Positions 1 to 8,153 are shown, numbered from the stretch's first letter. The stretch is DNA of 64,000 nt from Fusobacterium naviforme (GCA_003014445.1 PYGH01000004.1:1-64000), one strand, 5' to 3'. The notes: generated from the letters alone by a model not told the origin. Program-made: numbers and translations.

Positions 1-285
1 TCATACTGATCCGGCGATAGATAATTACAGTGGCTATGAATCCTTACCGTGTTGTAGAACGTCTCTATATATTCGAATACAAGACGGTAAGCACGCTGAT
101 AATCAAGAATCACAAAGCGATTGAGCCATTCTCTTTTGATTGGCGCATGGAAGGACTCTATGCATGCGTTATCCCAGGGATATCCCTTTTTGGAGTAACT
201 GTTTATGAAATCAACTGTTGCTTCCTTGAAGGCATCTGAAACGTACTGTGTTCCGCGAACACAGCCATGTTCCGCCATCAGGTGT
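1..285 (-). pseudogene. IS3-family transposase, C-terminal remnant
   Basis: The minus-strand frame reads an integrase-core tail: RGTQYVSDAF, then DNACIESFHAPIKREW with the conserved glutamate of the DDE triad (NACIESF), then FEYIETFYNT and IHSHCNYLSPDQY. These are the usual C-terminal landmarks of IS3/IS150-type orfB transposases. The start of the frame is missing: upstream of about 285 the sequence belongs to the antiporter locus, so the first two thirds of the gene are absent. The frame is still open at base 1 and continues outside the window. Transposition by this copy is not expected. Confidence 0.75.
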
Positions 286-402
286 AAACATTCCATGGTT
301 GATTCTTAGTTTACCTTTGATCACTTTGATTTTTACACGATTAATTCCAAAAACAACCGGAATAACAAAGGTTCTTTGTCCTTTTAAAATAATTTTTTCC
401 AT
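211..402 (-). CDS. small ORF coupled to antiporter, probably truncated
   Basis: A 63-residue frame begins with an ATG that shares its A with the antiporter stop codon (TAATG on the minus strand), a usual sign of translational coupling. The first 40 or so residues are basic and beta-rich (MEKIILKGQRTF, then VKIKVIKGKLRI). From about 285 downward it overlaps, in another frame, the transposase remnant, so its natural C-terminus was probably lost when that fragment arrived. I do not recognise the family. If real, it would be expressed with the antiporter and under the same riboswitch. Confidence 0.35.
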   Translation of the reverse strand: MEKIILKGQRTFVIPVVFGINRVKIKVIKGKLRINHGMFTPDGGTWLCSRNTVRFRCLQGSNS

Positions 403-1607
403 TACTCTTTTTCCCCAAAAAGCTTATCTCTGGTAAAATCCATAAGATAAGCACCAAGCGGAGCTGTAAATAAAATAGCTACAACTGCCACAGATAATAC
501 TGTAGTTCCTGCGGATATAATTGCCGGATCATTCAAATGATATCCTAAATCGAGAAGCCCTCCGCCTATTGCAGCTTGAACCGTTGCTTTCGGAAGATAC
601 GATATATTAACAAATAATTTTTCTTTCGCATTAAGCCTTGTTCCCGCAATAGCACATCTAACGCCTATACTTCTGAAAACAAGTCCTATCATAATCGTCA
701 GCAATGCAAATCCTAAAACCTTGAGTGCATATTCTATCTGTATAGAAGCACCCACAAGGGTAAATAAAAACATTTCACTGACAACCCAGAGCCGATCGCA
801 TTTTTGTTTAAGACGTACTGCCTGTTCTCTTCTCTTACTTAGTATTACGATTCCCATCGCTATCACAGAAAGTAATCCTGAATAGCCGATATATTCAGAT
901 GCCACTGTTTCAAGCCAAACAAAAACAAAACATGTGCCAAGAACATATGAAAGCTTTAAAGAATCACGTAAATGGAACCTTTTAAACACATATGAAAATA
1001 TCAATCCTGCTATTATTCCTACGGCTATTCCGGTAATAATAGATACAGGAATATTTATAAAAGCTTTTGCACTTACGTTACCTCCTCCTTCAACTGACAA
1101 GAAAGAAGTATAAAAAACGATCATGACGATATCGTCCATAGAACTTCCGGCTGTTATCATCTGCGGTATACCGTGTTTTGTGCCTATTCCTTCATCGAGC
1201 ATCTTTGTTGTTCTGGGAACAACAACAGCAGGTGACACTGCACCTAAAACAGCTCCCAATAAAAAAGACTCAACAAATGACAAGCTGAGTAAAAAGTGTC
1301 CCGCAATACCAACCGCCGTCATTTCTATGCTGCAAGGCAGCACCGATAAAAGAACAGCTGGTCTTCCAACCTTTTTTAAATCATCAATTTCAAGGGAAAG
1401 TCCGGCTTTAAGAAGAATAATGATAAGTGCTATTTTCCTGAGTTCTCCTGATATCTGTGCCAGCTGAGGATTTAACACTCTAGTGTAGCCGATTATAATT
1501 CCAAGCACCAGATAACCAAGTAACGCAGGAAGTCGTAAACGATTCAATAGAAATCCCGCAGCACCTCCCACAACAAGGATAAGCGCAAGGCATAAAAAAA
1601 TATTCAT
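402..1607 (-). CDS. cation:proton antiporter family protein, probably fluoride-responsive
   Basis: The product is a roughly 401-residue polytopic membrane protein with about 11-13 hydrophobic segments. The CPA (Na+/H+ exchanger) pattern is clear: an N-terminal LPALLGYLVLGIIIGY segment, LLKAGLSLEIDDLKK, a GAVLGAVSPAVVVP segment, and a SSMDDIVMIVFYTSF helix with the paired aspartate region typical of the ion site. I start at the inner ATG because an AGGAGGAC ribosome site sits 6 bases upstream; an upstream in-frame ATG nine codons earlier lacks one. A fluoride-type riboswitch lies directly upstream. CPA-type antiporters are an established gene class controlled by crcB RNAs, so the inferred job is proton-coupled fluoride export. 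Transport specificity cannot be read from the sequence alone. Confidence 0.85.
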   Translation of the reverse strand: MNIFLCLALILVVGGAAGFLLNRLRLPALLGYLVLGIIIGYTRVLNPQLAQISGELRKIALIIILLKAGLSLEIDDLKKVGRPAVLLSVLPCSIEMTAVGIAGHFLLSLSFVESFLLGAVLGAVSPAVVVPRTTKMLDEGIGTKHGIPQMITAGSSMDDIVMIVFYTSFLSVEGGGNVSAKAFINIPVSIITGIAVGIIAGLIFSYVFKRFHLRDSLKLSYVLGTCFVFVWLETVASEYIGYSGLLSVIAMGIVILSKRREQAVRLKQKCDRLWVVSEMFLFTLVGASIQIEYALKVLGFALLTIMIGLVFRSIGVRCAIAGTRLNAKEKLFVNISYLPKATVQAAIGGGLLDLGYHLNDPAIISAGTTVLSVAVVAILFTAPLGAYLMDFTRDKLFGEKE

Positions 1608-1632
1608 AAAAAAGTCCTCCGATTTTCTGTGC

Positions 1633-1720
1633 AAAAAAGCTGATAGCCCTGCACGATTATGCAGAAGTCATCAGCTTAATAAGCGGTTTAGGTTAGCCAA
1701 GGGAGAACTTCATTCCCGGA
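1633..1720 (-). promoter_or_regulatory. fluoride (crcB-type) riboswitch with terminator platform
   Basis: On the minus strand, 1717-1701 reads GGGAATGAAGTTCTCCC, followed by AACCTAAACCGCTT and AAGCTGATGACTTCTGC. This matches the known crcB layout: a GGNxATG...TTCNCC hairpin, an AACCGC block, then a GCTGATGANxxCT block. The distal part can fold instead into an intrinsic terminator: AAGCTGAT (1677-1670) pairs with ATCAGCTT (1644-1637), with an inner CTGCA/TGCAG pairing and a following T run. The two folds share AAGCTGATGACT, so ligand binding should block termination and turn the antiporter on. Ligand identity is inferred from the motif match and the downstream gene. Confidence 0.8.
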
Positions 1721-1788
1721 TTATTAATATATCATATATGGCCAATCTTGTCAAAAACAAGTACTGTGATGCTATCATTTTCATAAAA

Positions 1789-1856
1789 GCATCTAATCCG
1801 CTCACTCAGCGAAAAAAACATCTAATCCACTAACTCAATTCTTGACATCTAATCCA
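1789..1856 (-). repeat. three short direct repeats GGATTAGATG
   Basis: GGATTAGATG occurs three times on the minus strand, at 1846-1855, 1819-1828 and 1790-1799, at intervals of 27 and 29 bases. The inner copy is extended to a GTGGATTAGATGT-like unit. Phased direct repeats of this kind are common at the ends of some insertion sequences and as recombinase or repressor binding arrays. They lie between the riboswitch and the serine-recombinase tail. No open frame is visible from 1721 to 1991. Confidence 0.5.
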
Positions 1857-1991
1857 CAGCCTAAACTATGTAAAAACATCGAAATCGGCTCCGAACCGGA
1901 GCGGTCGATAAGTTCTCATAGAGCAGTCTGCTCAGGCTCTTGCCTCTGACGCCAAATCCCAAGAATGACTTGAAATCAAGGGCTTTCGAGC

Positions 1992-2471
1992 CTATTTTCC
2001 TTCGACCCTTGACATCAATACTACCGTCTCAACTTGCTTATCATTGTCCAAACTTATATTTAGATCCTCATCAATGATAGGTAGCTTAAAAGTAATGGAT
2101 TTTAGTCATTGTCCATTTGGCTGCTTCTCTTCATAAATTTGAATTTCTGAAATGAGTGCTTCTATTAACTGTCTGCGTTCAACATCGTTCATGACTTTAT
2201 AAAGTTTGTCAAAATAAATCAAAACCTTATATATATTATCGCCAGTCAGTTTCTCAGCTTCTATAGTTTGTTTCTTTGCTTTTGCATCAATTAACAATGA
2301 TTCTAATTCTTCAATTTTATTGTACATACGATAAAGTCTATCATCTAAGTCCTGTTTTCTTCGTTTGTAGTGCTTATCATCAACATCTAAATTATCTATT
2401 TCCTCAATGAGCTTAAACTTTGTAGAATGACTTTTCCTTATCACTACTTGTATCACAGAACAGATTGCCAC
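1992..2471 (-). pseudogene. large serine recombinase, C-terminal remnant with stop codon
   Basis: The frame starting near 2471 encodes a charged coiled-coil (KRRKQDLDDRLYRMYNKIEE, then a helix ending LIEALISEIQIYEEKQPNGQ). It then hits TGA at 2108-2106 and continues in the same frame as LKSITFKLPIIDEDL and VETVVLMSRVEGK up to TAG at 1994. In Clostridial large serine recombinases this region reads NGQWLKSI.F..P..., so the stop most likely replaces a tryptophan codon (TGG to TGA). The resolvase catalytic domain and zinc-ribbon domain are absent upstream. This is a dead integrase tail from a conjugative or phage-like element. Confidence 0.75.
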
Positions 2472-2674
2472 ATCTGTTTTTTATGTATTCTTATTTATCG
2501 CTCGCTTTCTTCTTTCTTATATCCTTGGCTAACCAGTATTCATAAAACCGAAAACTTTCAGCAGCCTAGTGTCAAGAAGTTATTGGAGTTTTTCAGTTGC
2601 CCCCCCTAAAGTACACCCCAAAAGTTCTCGGGGAACCCCAAAAACTTATTGGATACCCTAGATATAGTGCAGAA

Positions 2675-2720
2675 AACCGCTCCTATGCTTTTGCATAAGA
2701 GCGGTTATTTTTGTTTTTGA
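2675..2720 (-). terminator. intrinsic terminator, probably bidirectional
   Basis: AACCGCTC (2675-2682) pairs with GAGCGGTT (2699-2706), with a purine/pyrimidine-matched loop that extends the stem. The minus strand has TTTTC after the stem, suiting the surface-protein gene that ends at 2750. The plus strand has ATTTTTGTTTTT after it. The stretch 2472-2674 shows no gene I can support. Confidence 0.75.
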
Positions 2721-2749
2721 ATATACGGTTTGCTTTTGTTTAATAGATC

Positions 2750-5700
2750 TTATTTTTCTTTTCTATAGATTCTATTTATAACTAGTACACCGCATGCTGC
2801 GAATGCAAGTCCAAAAGCATAGAGGATATTCATTCCGTTATCACCAGTGTTTGGTATTCTATTATTTTTTGAGTTCAAACTTGAAGTTCCACGAGGCTGT
2901 ATTCCATTTTTATCCTTTGATCCTGGTTCACTAGGGTTGACGTTTGGTGTTCTGTTATTTTTTGAGTTCAAACTTGAAGTTCCACGAGACTGTGTCCCAT
3001 TTTCATCCTTTGATCCTGGTTCACTAGGATTGACGTTTGGTGTTCCGTTATTTTTTGAGTTCAAACTTGAAGTTCCACGAGACTGTGTCCCATTTTTATC
3101 CTTTGATCCTGGTTCACTAGGATTGACGTTTGGTGTTCTGTTATTTTTTGAGTTCGAACTTGAAGTTCCACGAGACTGTGTCCCATTTTTATCCTTTGAT
3201 CCTGGTTCACTAGGATTGACATCAGAAGTGCCTGGTTTTTTATTCTCTTCCCATGCAGCTATGAAAGTATGATCTTCAAGCGCCGTATAGGTATCTCCTG
3301 GCCGATACTCTGAACCCTTCCAATACTTGAATTTGAATCCATCCTTTACAGGAGCATTCATAATCGTAATTGTAGTTCCCTTTTTGACTTCTATTGTCCG
3401 ATTTGCACTGTCATTATTCCAGTTTCCACCATTAGGATCATATATGATTTTAATCATAATATCTTTCCAAATAGCTTTTACGATTGTGTTGTCGTTGACG
3501 GTGATTTTGTCGCCGACGGATTTCTTTTTCGTGCCTACCATCCAGCCGTCAAATTTTTTGTTTTCCGGGGCGGTAAAGCCGTTGTCCGGAAGGGTGTATT
3601 CACTTCCTTTGGTGACGGATGCCTTTTCCATGCTGCCGCCACCACCGGCGCCATCAAAGGTAATGTCGACTGTATTACCTTTCCATGTAGCCGTAAGGGT
3701 TACGTTTCCGGTAATTGTTATTCTTTCTTTGGCTTGTTTTACGCCCTCTTTATCCCCAACTTTCCAGCCGGCAAACACTTTGTCTTTCGGTGCTGTAAAG
3801 GTCGGTGTCGGAAGTTCGTATTCACTGCCTTTTGTAACAGTTTTATCTTCCATCGAACCGGATGCGCCTTCTCCAGCCTTGAAGTCTACCTTAAATTCTA
3901 CCTTAAATTCGATGGGTTTCCAGATGGCATTAATTTCTGTGTCGCCGGTAATCGTAATTTCCGTTTCCGGCTGCTTGAGATTAGTGTCATCGCCAATTTT
4001 CCATCCGGAGAATTCTTGATTTTCGTTCGGAGGTGTAAAAGTATTTGCTGCAGGAAGTTTGAAAATTTCGTCTTTCTTCTTGATTTCAACTTTTTCATCT
4101 CCGGTGCCGCCATTCGGCTTGACCGTTACTTTAAATGTCTTAGTCGCCGTAGCGGTAAAGACATTGTTGTTAGATGCTGCCACAAAATTCTTGGCATTGT
4201 TAGCATCTTGACCCTTCCATACAGGTTCGGTGTACCCTTTGTCAGCCTTTTCGTCGATAAGATCGAAGATAGTTTTTTTCAGAGTCGGATGTATATAAGT
4301 TGAGAGGTCGGTGCCCGGTTTTACCTTATATTCTTTATAAAGTACCGGACTATCTTTACCACCCTTAGTGGTCTTTGTAACTTCTCCCGTGTTCGGATCT
4401 TTATCCTCAACCTTTATGCCTTCGCCTAGTTTAAATTCAACAACTAGTGCATCGTCAGGTAAATTTTCCTTATTAGATGAGCTAACAAGATCGCTGACGT
4501 ATAGCATTTGTTTTTCTACAACAATTTCAGAACCATCACTAAATGTTACTTTAACCTTACCCTCAAAGTCGCCGGAGTTTTCAGTCGTCCTTGTCTTTGG
4601 TTCACTTGCATCGCTTACTGACGCTTCGTTAAGGTATTCTTTAATTTTATCTTTATCTGTTGCAGAATCTTTTGCCTTGACGCCTTTCTTCCAGTCAACC
4701 GTATCTCCGACCCATTTTTTGAGAGCAACCGGGTCAAGGCCGCCAAGGGCTTTAACTTTTTTAGCTATTGTTTCTTCCTCTTCCATAGGTAAAGTTCCCG
4801 GATCTGAAGTAAGCGGATCTGTATCGCCTTCTGCAATTCCACCCTTGTCTGTTACTGTAGCCGTTACTTGTGTTCCGCCTTTTACCTTGTCTTTAGAAAG
4901 AGTTATAACGCCATTCGTATCAACGGAACCTTCGCCTTCAGTAATTGACCAAGTTCCATCATCAGCTTTTGTTGCTGTAGTTGTTTGATCTTTACCGCCT
5001 TTACCTTTATAAGAAACAGCAATAATCTTAGCATCTGTATCTTTTTCATCTGGAGTGATTGTGATGTTTTTCTTATCTTCACTTAAGGCAAAAGTTGGTG
5101 CTTCTGGTTTGATATTTTTTAAAAGGTCTTTGGCTTGGATTGTTATTTTTGGTTGAGCTCCATCATTTAACTTGACTGAGCCATCTGCATTTTTTTCTGG
5201 AACAAATTTATAATCATTGTTCGGGTCCCAAGTACCCTTTACATCATTACCGCTAAATATCTTAACATTTCCGCCGCCATCAATTTGAATAACTGCCGGA
5301 ACTCCATCCCAGTCTCCAGTTCCGTTTGGTAATTTAGATTCTCCATTTACTGTATATGCTGTTTTAATGGCGTTAATAAGTTTTCCCTTGTCATCATCAG
5401 TTATTTTTCTTGGGTCTTTAACGTTTGTTTTTTCAGGTATTACTGGTTTTACAGTTGTTGTAGAACAAGATACAAATTTATGGGGTTCTTTTACAGAAAC
5501 GCCAACTATTTGGTCGAGTTCTAAACTTTCTCTTTCTTGTAAAGTATAGGAGAAAGTTCCATCCTTTTGTAAAGTTGCAGCTAGCGGGTTAGATGAGTCT
5601 TTGTCAATTATACATCCTTTGTCAGTACAAAAGCCTCCTGATTTCTCCTTTTTAACATTAAGGATTAATTGTACTTTTATGCCGTCAAATGGTCCCTCTC

Positions 5701-6652
5701 CTTCTAATTTTCCCTTAATTACATTGTCTGCAATTGTAATTCTGCCAAGAATAGCTCCTCTCGAATATTCTGTTACTTGTTTTATTTGTAAATTTGTAGC
5801 TTCTACTTTACCTGATGTTGATTCGTCTGTATAGGTTACTTCATAATAAGCATGTGCAATACCGTCAATAGAAAACTTAACTGATTTAATATCGCCGGCT
5901 ATTTCAGTATTTGCGTCATTAAACATCCTAACAGCTTCTGCTTGTTCGTCTTCATTAACTATGTTAGAACTTGTTTGCTCTATCCAAATTTTGCCTGTCG
6001 GCATTGTAAGAGTAACTGTAGATGCCTTAGATGGTTGTGCATTTTCAGTTACCTCCGGTGATTTATCTTCACCTAGTTGCTGGTAGACGGTAACTGTATC
6101 GCCTTGTTCAACTTTTTTTCCTTCAGGTAATTTTACTGACCATTTTGTTCCACTTGTAGGTGTAACAGAAAGAGTGGCTTTTACAGTATCATCTTCACCC
6201 TTTAATATTACATATACCGTTGCCCTTACTGGCTTGCCGCCAACTCTATCTCTATGCAATTTAGCTCCGGAAATAGTCGTGTCACCGTAAAAGACTTTGT
6301 TAATTGTCGGTGCCGGTATAGCCCCCCGCGTAACCGCCTCGTTAACAATCTCCGGTCCGATCTCTAGACCATCGCCCTGTTCATCAATTGTCTTAGGCGT
6401 TTCGGCATTAGAATTTGAAGCTTCATTTGTCTTTACCTCAGCCTCTTTTGTTGTATCAGGATTAGGCTGGGTTTCAGCATTAGAATTTGAAGCTTCATTT
6501 GCCTTTACCTCAGCATCTTTTGTTGTATCAGGATTAGGCTGGAATGCATTTGCATTTACGACAGGTGCCATCAATGACAGCATAATCATAAATGGAAGCA
6601 GCCCAACTGAAATTTTCTTGAAGACATCAACATTCTCCCTGAATAAATTCAT
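2750..6652 (-). CDS. LPXTG-like cell-wall-anchored surface protein with InlB-type repeats
   Basis: This 1300-residue protein has a signal peptide (hydrophobic stretch about residues 14-35, ending VVNANA). Two near-identical 24-residue units (QPNPDTTKxAEVKxNEASNS) follow at about 37-85. The long middle region is low in cysteine and has Ig-like and Rib-like character, with phrases such as TVTVYQQLGE and WDPNNDYKFVPEKNADG. Four Listeria-Bacteroides/InlB-B-type repeats lie at about 840-1137 (FxGWKxGD and ITITGNVTLTATWK). Four 31-residue Pro/Ser/Gly/Asn-rich stalk units follow at about 1140-1262, then IPNTGDNG, a hydrophobic segment and a basic tail (YRKEK), which form a sortase anchor. It is likely an adhesin or matrix-binding protein. 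No sortase gene is in the window. Composition and context suggest transfer. Confidence 0.9.
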   Translation of the reverse strand: MNLFRENVDVFKKISVGLLPFMIMLSLMAPVVNANAFQPNPDTTKDAEVKANEASNSNAETQPNPDTTKEAEVKTNEASNSNAETPKTIDEQGDGLEIGPEIVNEAVTRGAIPAPTINKVFYGDTTISGAKLHRDRVGGKPVRATVYVILKGEDDTVKATLSVTPTSGTKWSVKLPEGKKVEQGDTVTVYQQLGEDKSPEVTENAQPSKASTVTLTMPTGKIWIEQTSSNIVNEDEQAEAVRMFNDANTEIAGDIKSVKFSIDGIAHAYYEVTYTDESTSGKVEATNLQIKQVTEYSRGAILGRITIADNVIKGKLEGEGPFDGIKVQLILNVKKEKSGGFCTDKGCIIDKDSSNPLAATLQKDGTFSYTLQERESLELDQIVGVSVKEPHKFVSCSTTTVKPVIPEKTNVKDPRKITDDDKGKLINAIKTAYTVNGESKLPNGTGDWDGVPAVIQIDGGGNVKIFSGNDVKGTWDPNNDYKFVPEKNADGSVKLNDGAQPKITIQAKDLLKNIKPEAPTFALSEDKKNITITPDEKDTDAKIIAVSYKGKGGKDQTTTATKADDGTWSITEGEGSVDTNGVITLSKDKVKGGTQVTATVTDKGGIAEGDTDPLTSDPGTLPMEEEETIAKKVKALGGLDPVALKKWVGDTVDWKKGVKAKDSATDKDKIKEYLNEASVSDASEPKTRTTENSGDFEGKVKVTFSDGSEIVVEKQMLYVSDLVSSSNKENLPDDALVVEFKLGEGIKVEDKDPNTGEVTKTTKGGKDSPVLYKEYKVKPGTDLSTYIHPTLKKTIFDLIDEKADKGYTEPVWKGQDANNAKNFVAASNNNVFTATATKTFKVTVKPNGGTGDEKVEIKKKDEIFKLPAANTFTPPNENQEFSGWKIGDDTNLKQPETEITITGDTEINAIWKPIEFKVEFKVDFKAGEGASGSMEDKTVTKGSEYELPTPTFTAPKDKVFAGWKVGDKEGVKQAKERITITGNVTLTATWKGNTVDITFDGAGGGGSMEKASVTKGSEYTLPDNGFTAPENKKFDGWMVGTKKKSVGDKITVNDNTIVKAIWKDIMIKIIYDPNGGNWNNDSANRTIEVKKGTTITIMNAPVKDGFKFKYWKGSEYRPGDTYTALEDHTFIAAWEENKKPGTSDVNPSEPGSKDKNGTQSRGTSSSNSKNNRTPNVNPSEPGSKDKNGTQSRGTSSLNSKNNGTPNVNPSEPGSKDENGTQSRGTSSLNSKNNRTPNVNPSEPGSKDKNGIQPRGTSSLNSKNNRIPNTGDNGMNILYAFGLAFAACGVLVINRIYRKEK
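2868..3239 (-). repeat. 93-bp tandem repeat, four copies, in surface-protein stalk
   Basis: The phrase TTTGAGTTC recurs at 2868, 2961, 3054 and 3147, an exact 93-base period that keeps the reading frame (31 codons). Units read NPSEPGSKDKNGTQSRGTSS with few substitutions. The high nucleotide identity implies recent expansion, and copy number can change by slippage or recombination without a frameshift, altering stalk length. Confidence 0.9.
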
Positions 6653-6766
6653 TTTTTCCTTCCCCGCATATTTCTTTACATTAACTGCGTTTTAAAAATT
6701 TTCTGTTTTATCTTATAACTTCGAATATCATACCACAGCTTCAGGCATTTGTTAACCTTTTTGATA

Positions 6767-6958
6767 TTATGAAAATACCGCAACTCCTCCGTACGTTACG
6801 ACAGATACCAATATACCGGCAATTATCACTCCAACGGTTATTGCGGGCAGTGCTCTCCTCATCCTTATGTCCAAAACAGTTGCAACCAGTGAGGCAAAGG
6901 CTTCAAATCTAGCAATTGAGAGATGCCACTCAAGTTCACTTTCTGCACTTAAGAACAT
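6767..6958 (-). pseudogene. C-terminal fragment resembling small multidrug export (COG2426) protein
   Basis: A 63-residue frame ends in a hydrophobic helix (ALPAITVGVIIAGILVSVVTYGG) preceded by VATVLDIRMRR. That arrangement resembles the last transmembrane helix of COG2426/PF06695 putative small multidrug export proteins. The first 25 residues (MFLSAESELEWHLSI) do not look like that family, so the frame appears to be a junction product carrying only the tail of the gene. The family assignment rests on the pattern of one helix and is tentative. Confidence 0.4.
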
Positions 6959-6992
6959 TCTTGATAAACCTGTTCAAGCCTAGGAGATAAAG

Positions 6993-7667
6993 ATGTCTTA
7001 GTATCAAATAATTAAGCATTGTGCTCCCACCCTTGCGGGGCTGAAAACAGGGAGTTTAATCCGCGTAAGATTGTCTGATCTCAATGGATTTAATGCGAGC
7101 ATTCGTGCAATGAGTAAAAAACTTAACAACAAGGGAATTTACATCTTGCCGCTTATCTCCTTTAAGTCCTTTGTTTTGTTGTACATTTTCAGGCCGTCGA
7201 GTTTGAGAAAAATTCTCAGCAATTCGAATGTGCTATGCTTGCTTGAAGAGCTGCACTATGATGTTTCTTCAATCGGGGGACTTCTTAGATCGCTAAAATC
7301 CAGTCTTAAGTCATATGTTAACAACGATGATTTTCCGCATGAAATTGGCTTTTTCCTCGGATATCCTTCGGAAGATGTGATTTCTTTCTTCGAGAACAAG
7401 GGCAAAAATTATCTCTTAAGCGGGCCTTGGAAGGTCTACCATGACGTCTGTTCGGCAAAGTGTTTATTTGATAAACATAAGAAATGCACAAATATTTACT
7501 GTAAATGCTCCTTTATCATTAGAAATGAGATAGATAGTTGCCTTATCACCACTAGTTGGAAGTTCCTCTACTACAGAAAATTCGATAGATTTTATATTTC
7601 CAATAAGCCCTTTCACTTCTTCAAGATCACCTCCCTCCTTAAAAATTTGCAAAGAAAAAGACGATAG
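6993..7667 (+). pseudogene. DUF3793-family gene with stop at codon 3 and replaced C-terminus
   Basis: An AGGAGA ribosome site precedes ATG at 6993. The frame reads Met-Ser then TAG (6999-7001), and continues as IIKHCAPTLAGLKTGSL, then LPHE-type motifs (FPHEIGFFLGYPSEDVISF, then GKNYLLSGPWKVY), which are characteristic of DUF3793, a Clostridial family of unknown function. After KKCTNIYCK (about 7495) the sequence no longer resembles the family and overlaps an opposite-strand phage-like gene, so the end is also replaced. No good start exists between the TAG and the conserved region, so the gene is probably dead unless TAG is read through. Confidence 0.7.
7464..7613 (-). CDS. phage structural-type protein, N-terminal fragment
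   Basis: A GTG start at 7613 is placed 10 bases after a strong GGAGGTGA ribosome site. The product begins MKGLIGNIKSIEFSVVEELP and continues SGDKATIYLISNDKG. The LPTxG..xTIYLIxxxxG phrase is common at the start of phage tail or fibre proteins. The expected continuation (YxEYxxVNGxWE) is missing; instead the frame ends shortly after an apparent junction near 7495, where the DUF3793 remnant begins on the other strand. It is a fragment, 49 codons as it stands. Confidence 0.4.
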   Translation of the reverse strand, partial: KGLIGNIKSIEFSVVEELPTSGDKATIYLISNDKGAFTVNICAFLMFIK

Positions 7668-7682
7668 TTTTTTCTTCTATCG
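7653..7682 (-). terminator. intrinsic terminator downstream of CD1845-type gene
   Basis: CGATAG (7682-7677 on the minus strand) pairs with CTATCG (7667-7662) and is followed on the minus strand by TCTTTTTCTTT. It would end transcription of the gene at 7711-7995. Confidence 0.6.
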
Positions 7683-7710
7683 CCTTTGGTAACCATTTTT
7701 ATGAAATTTT

Positions 7711-7995
7711 TTAGATTGATTTTATTGCTTCATTGATACCTTGTAAAAAAGCTATAACTGTTGCTCCAACCATCGGTATTCCGTATGGACTAACTAAGAA
7801 TCCAAGAATCAATGCTTCTATTCCGATGGTGACTTCTTTTTGCAGAAAAGATGCAATTGCTCCAAATATGCAAAACATCATCAGCAAATATAGTAGGGCT
7901 GTTCCGATACCAAGTAGAAATGTCAGAAATGCTGTGAGGATACTTAACACCAAGCTAATTGGAAACAAGATTATTTTTATTATCCATCTCATCAT
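7711..7995 (-). CDS. CD1845-type conjugative-element membrane protein
   Basis: The protein has 94 residues with two to three hydrophobic helices (IILFPISLVLSILTAFL and LLYLLMMFCIFGAIASFL) and the closing phrase ALILGFLVSPYGIPM...INEAIKSI. That C-terminal phrase is typical of the CD1845-like small membrane proteins carried by Tn1549/CTn-like integrative conjugative elements of Clostridia. Function is unknown. It starts right after the stop of an upstream frame (TAAATGATG), so the two were co-translated. It is the only apparently intact conjugative-element gene here; all transfer genes are absent. Confidence 0.6.
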   Translation of the reverse strand: MMRWIIKIILFPISLVLSILTAFLTFLLGIGTALLYLLMMFCIFGAIASFLQKEVTIGIEALILGFLVSPYGIPMVGATVIAFLQGINEAIKSI

Positions 7996-8153
7996 TTAGT
8001 AGTCCTCACTTTCTAAAGCATTCTTTGTATCTCCACACACCATATCAATGCAAACATTCACATCAATATAATTTTTTAAGACTTTTTTTCGTCCTCCCTC
8101 TCCGTCTTTTACAAATACATAATGCTTGTAAAACTGCTTAAAATGCAGGATTT
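7996..8153 (-). pseudogene. C-terminal fragment of an element gene at the rlmD junction
   Basis: The frame KILHFKQFYKHYVFVKDGEGGRK...CGDTKNALESEDY ends with TAA immediately before the CD1845-type start. It can be extended to an ATG at 8187 only by running into rlmD, so the real beginning of the gene has been lost at the boundary near 8153. The basic, aromatic composition suits a DNA- or RNA-associated small protein, but I do not recognise the family. Confidence 0.35.

Noticed and set aside
2106-2108. Selenocysteine reading of TGA in the recombinase tail
   Set aside because: No SECIS-like hairpin is apparent and the position is normally tryptophan; a mutation is simpler.
2868-3239. Regular repeats resembling a CRISPR array
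   Set aside because: The 93-bp period is in frame inside the surface-protein gene, with no spacers of unrelated sequence and no cas genes nearby.
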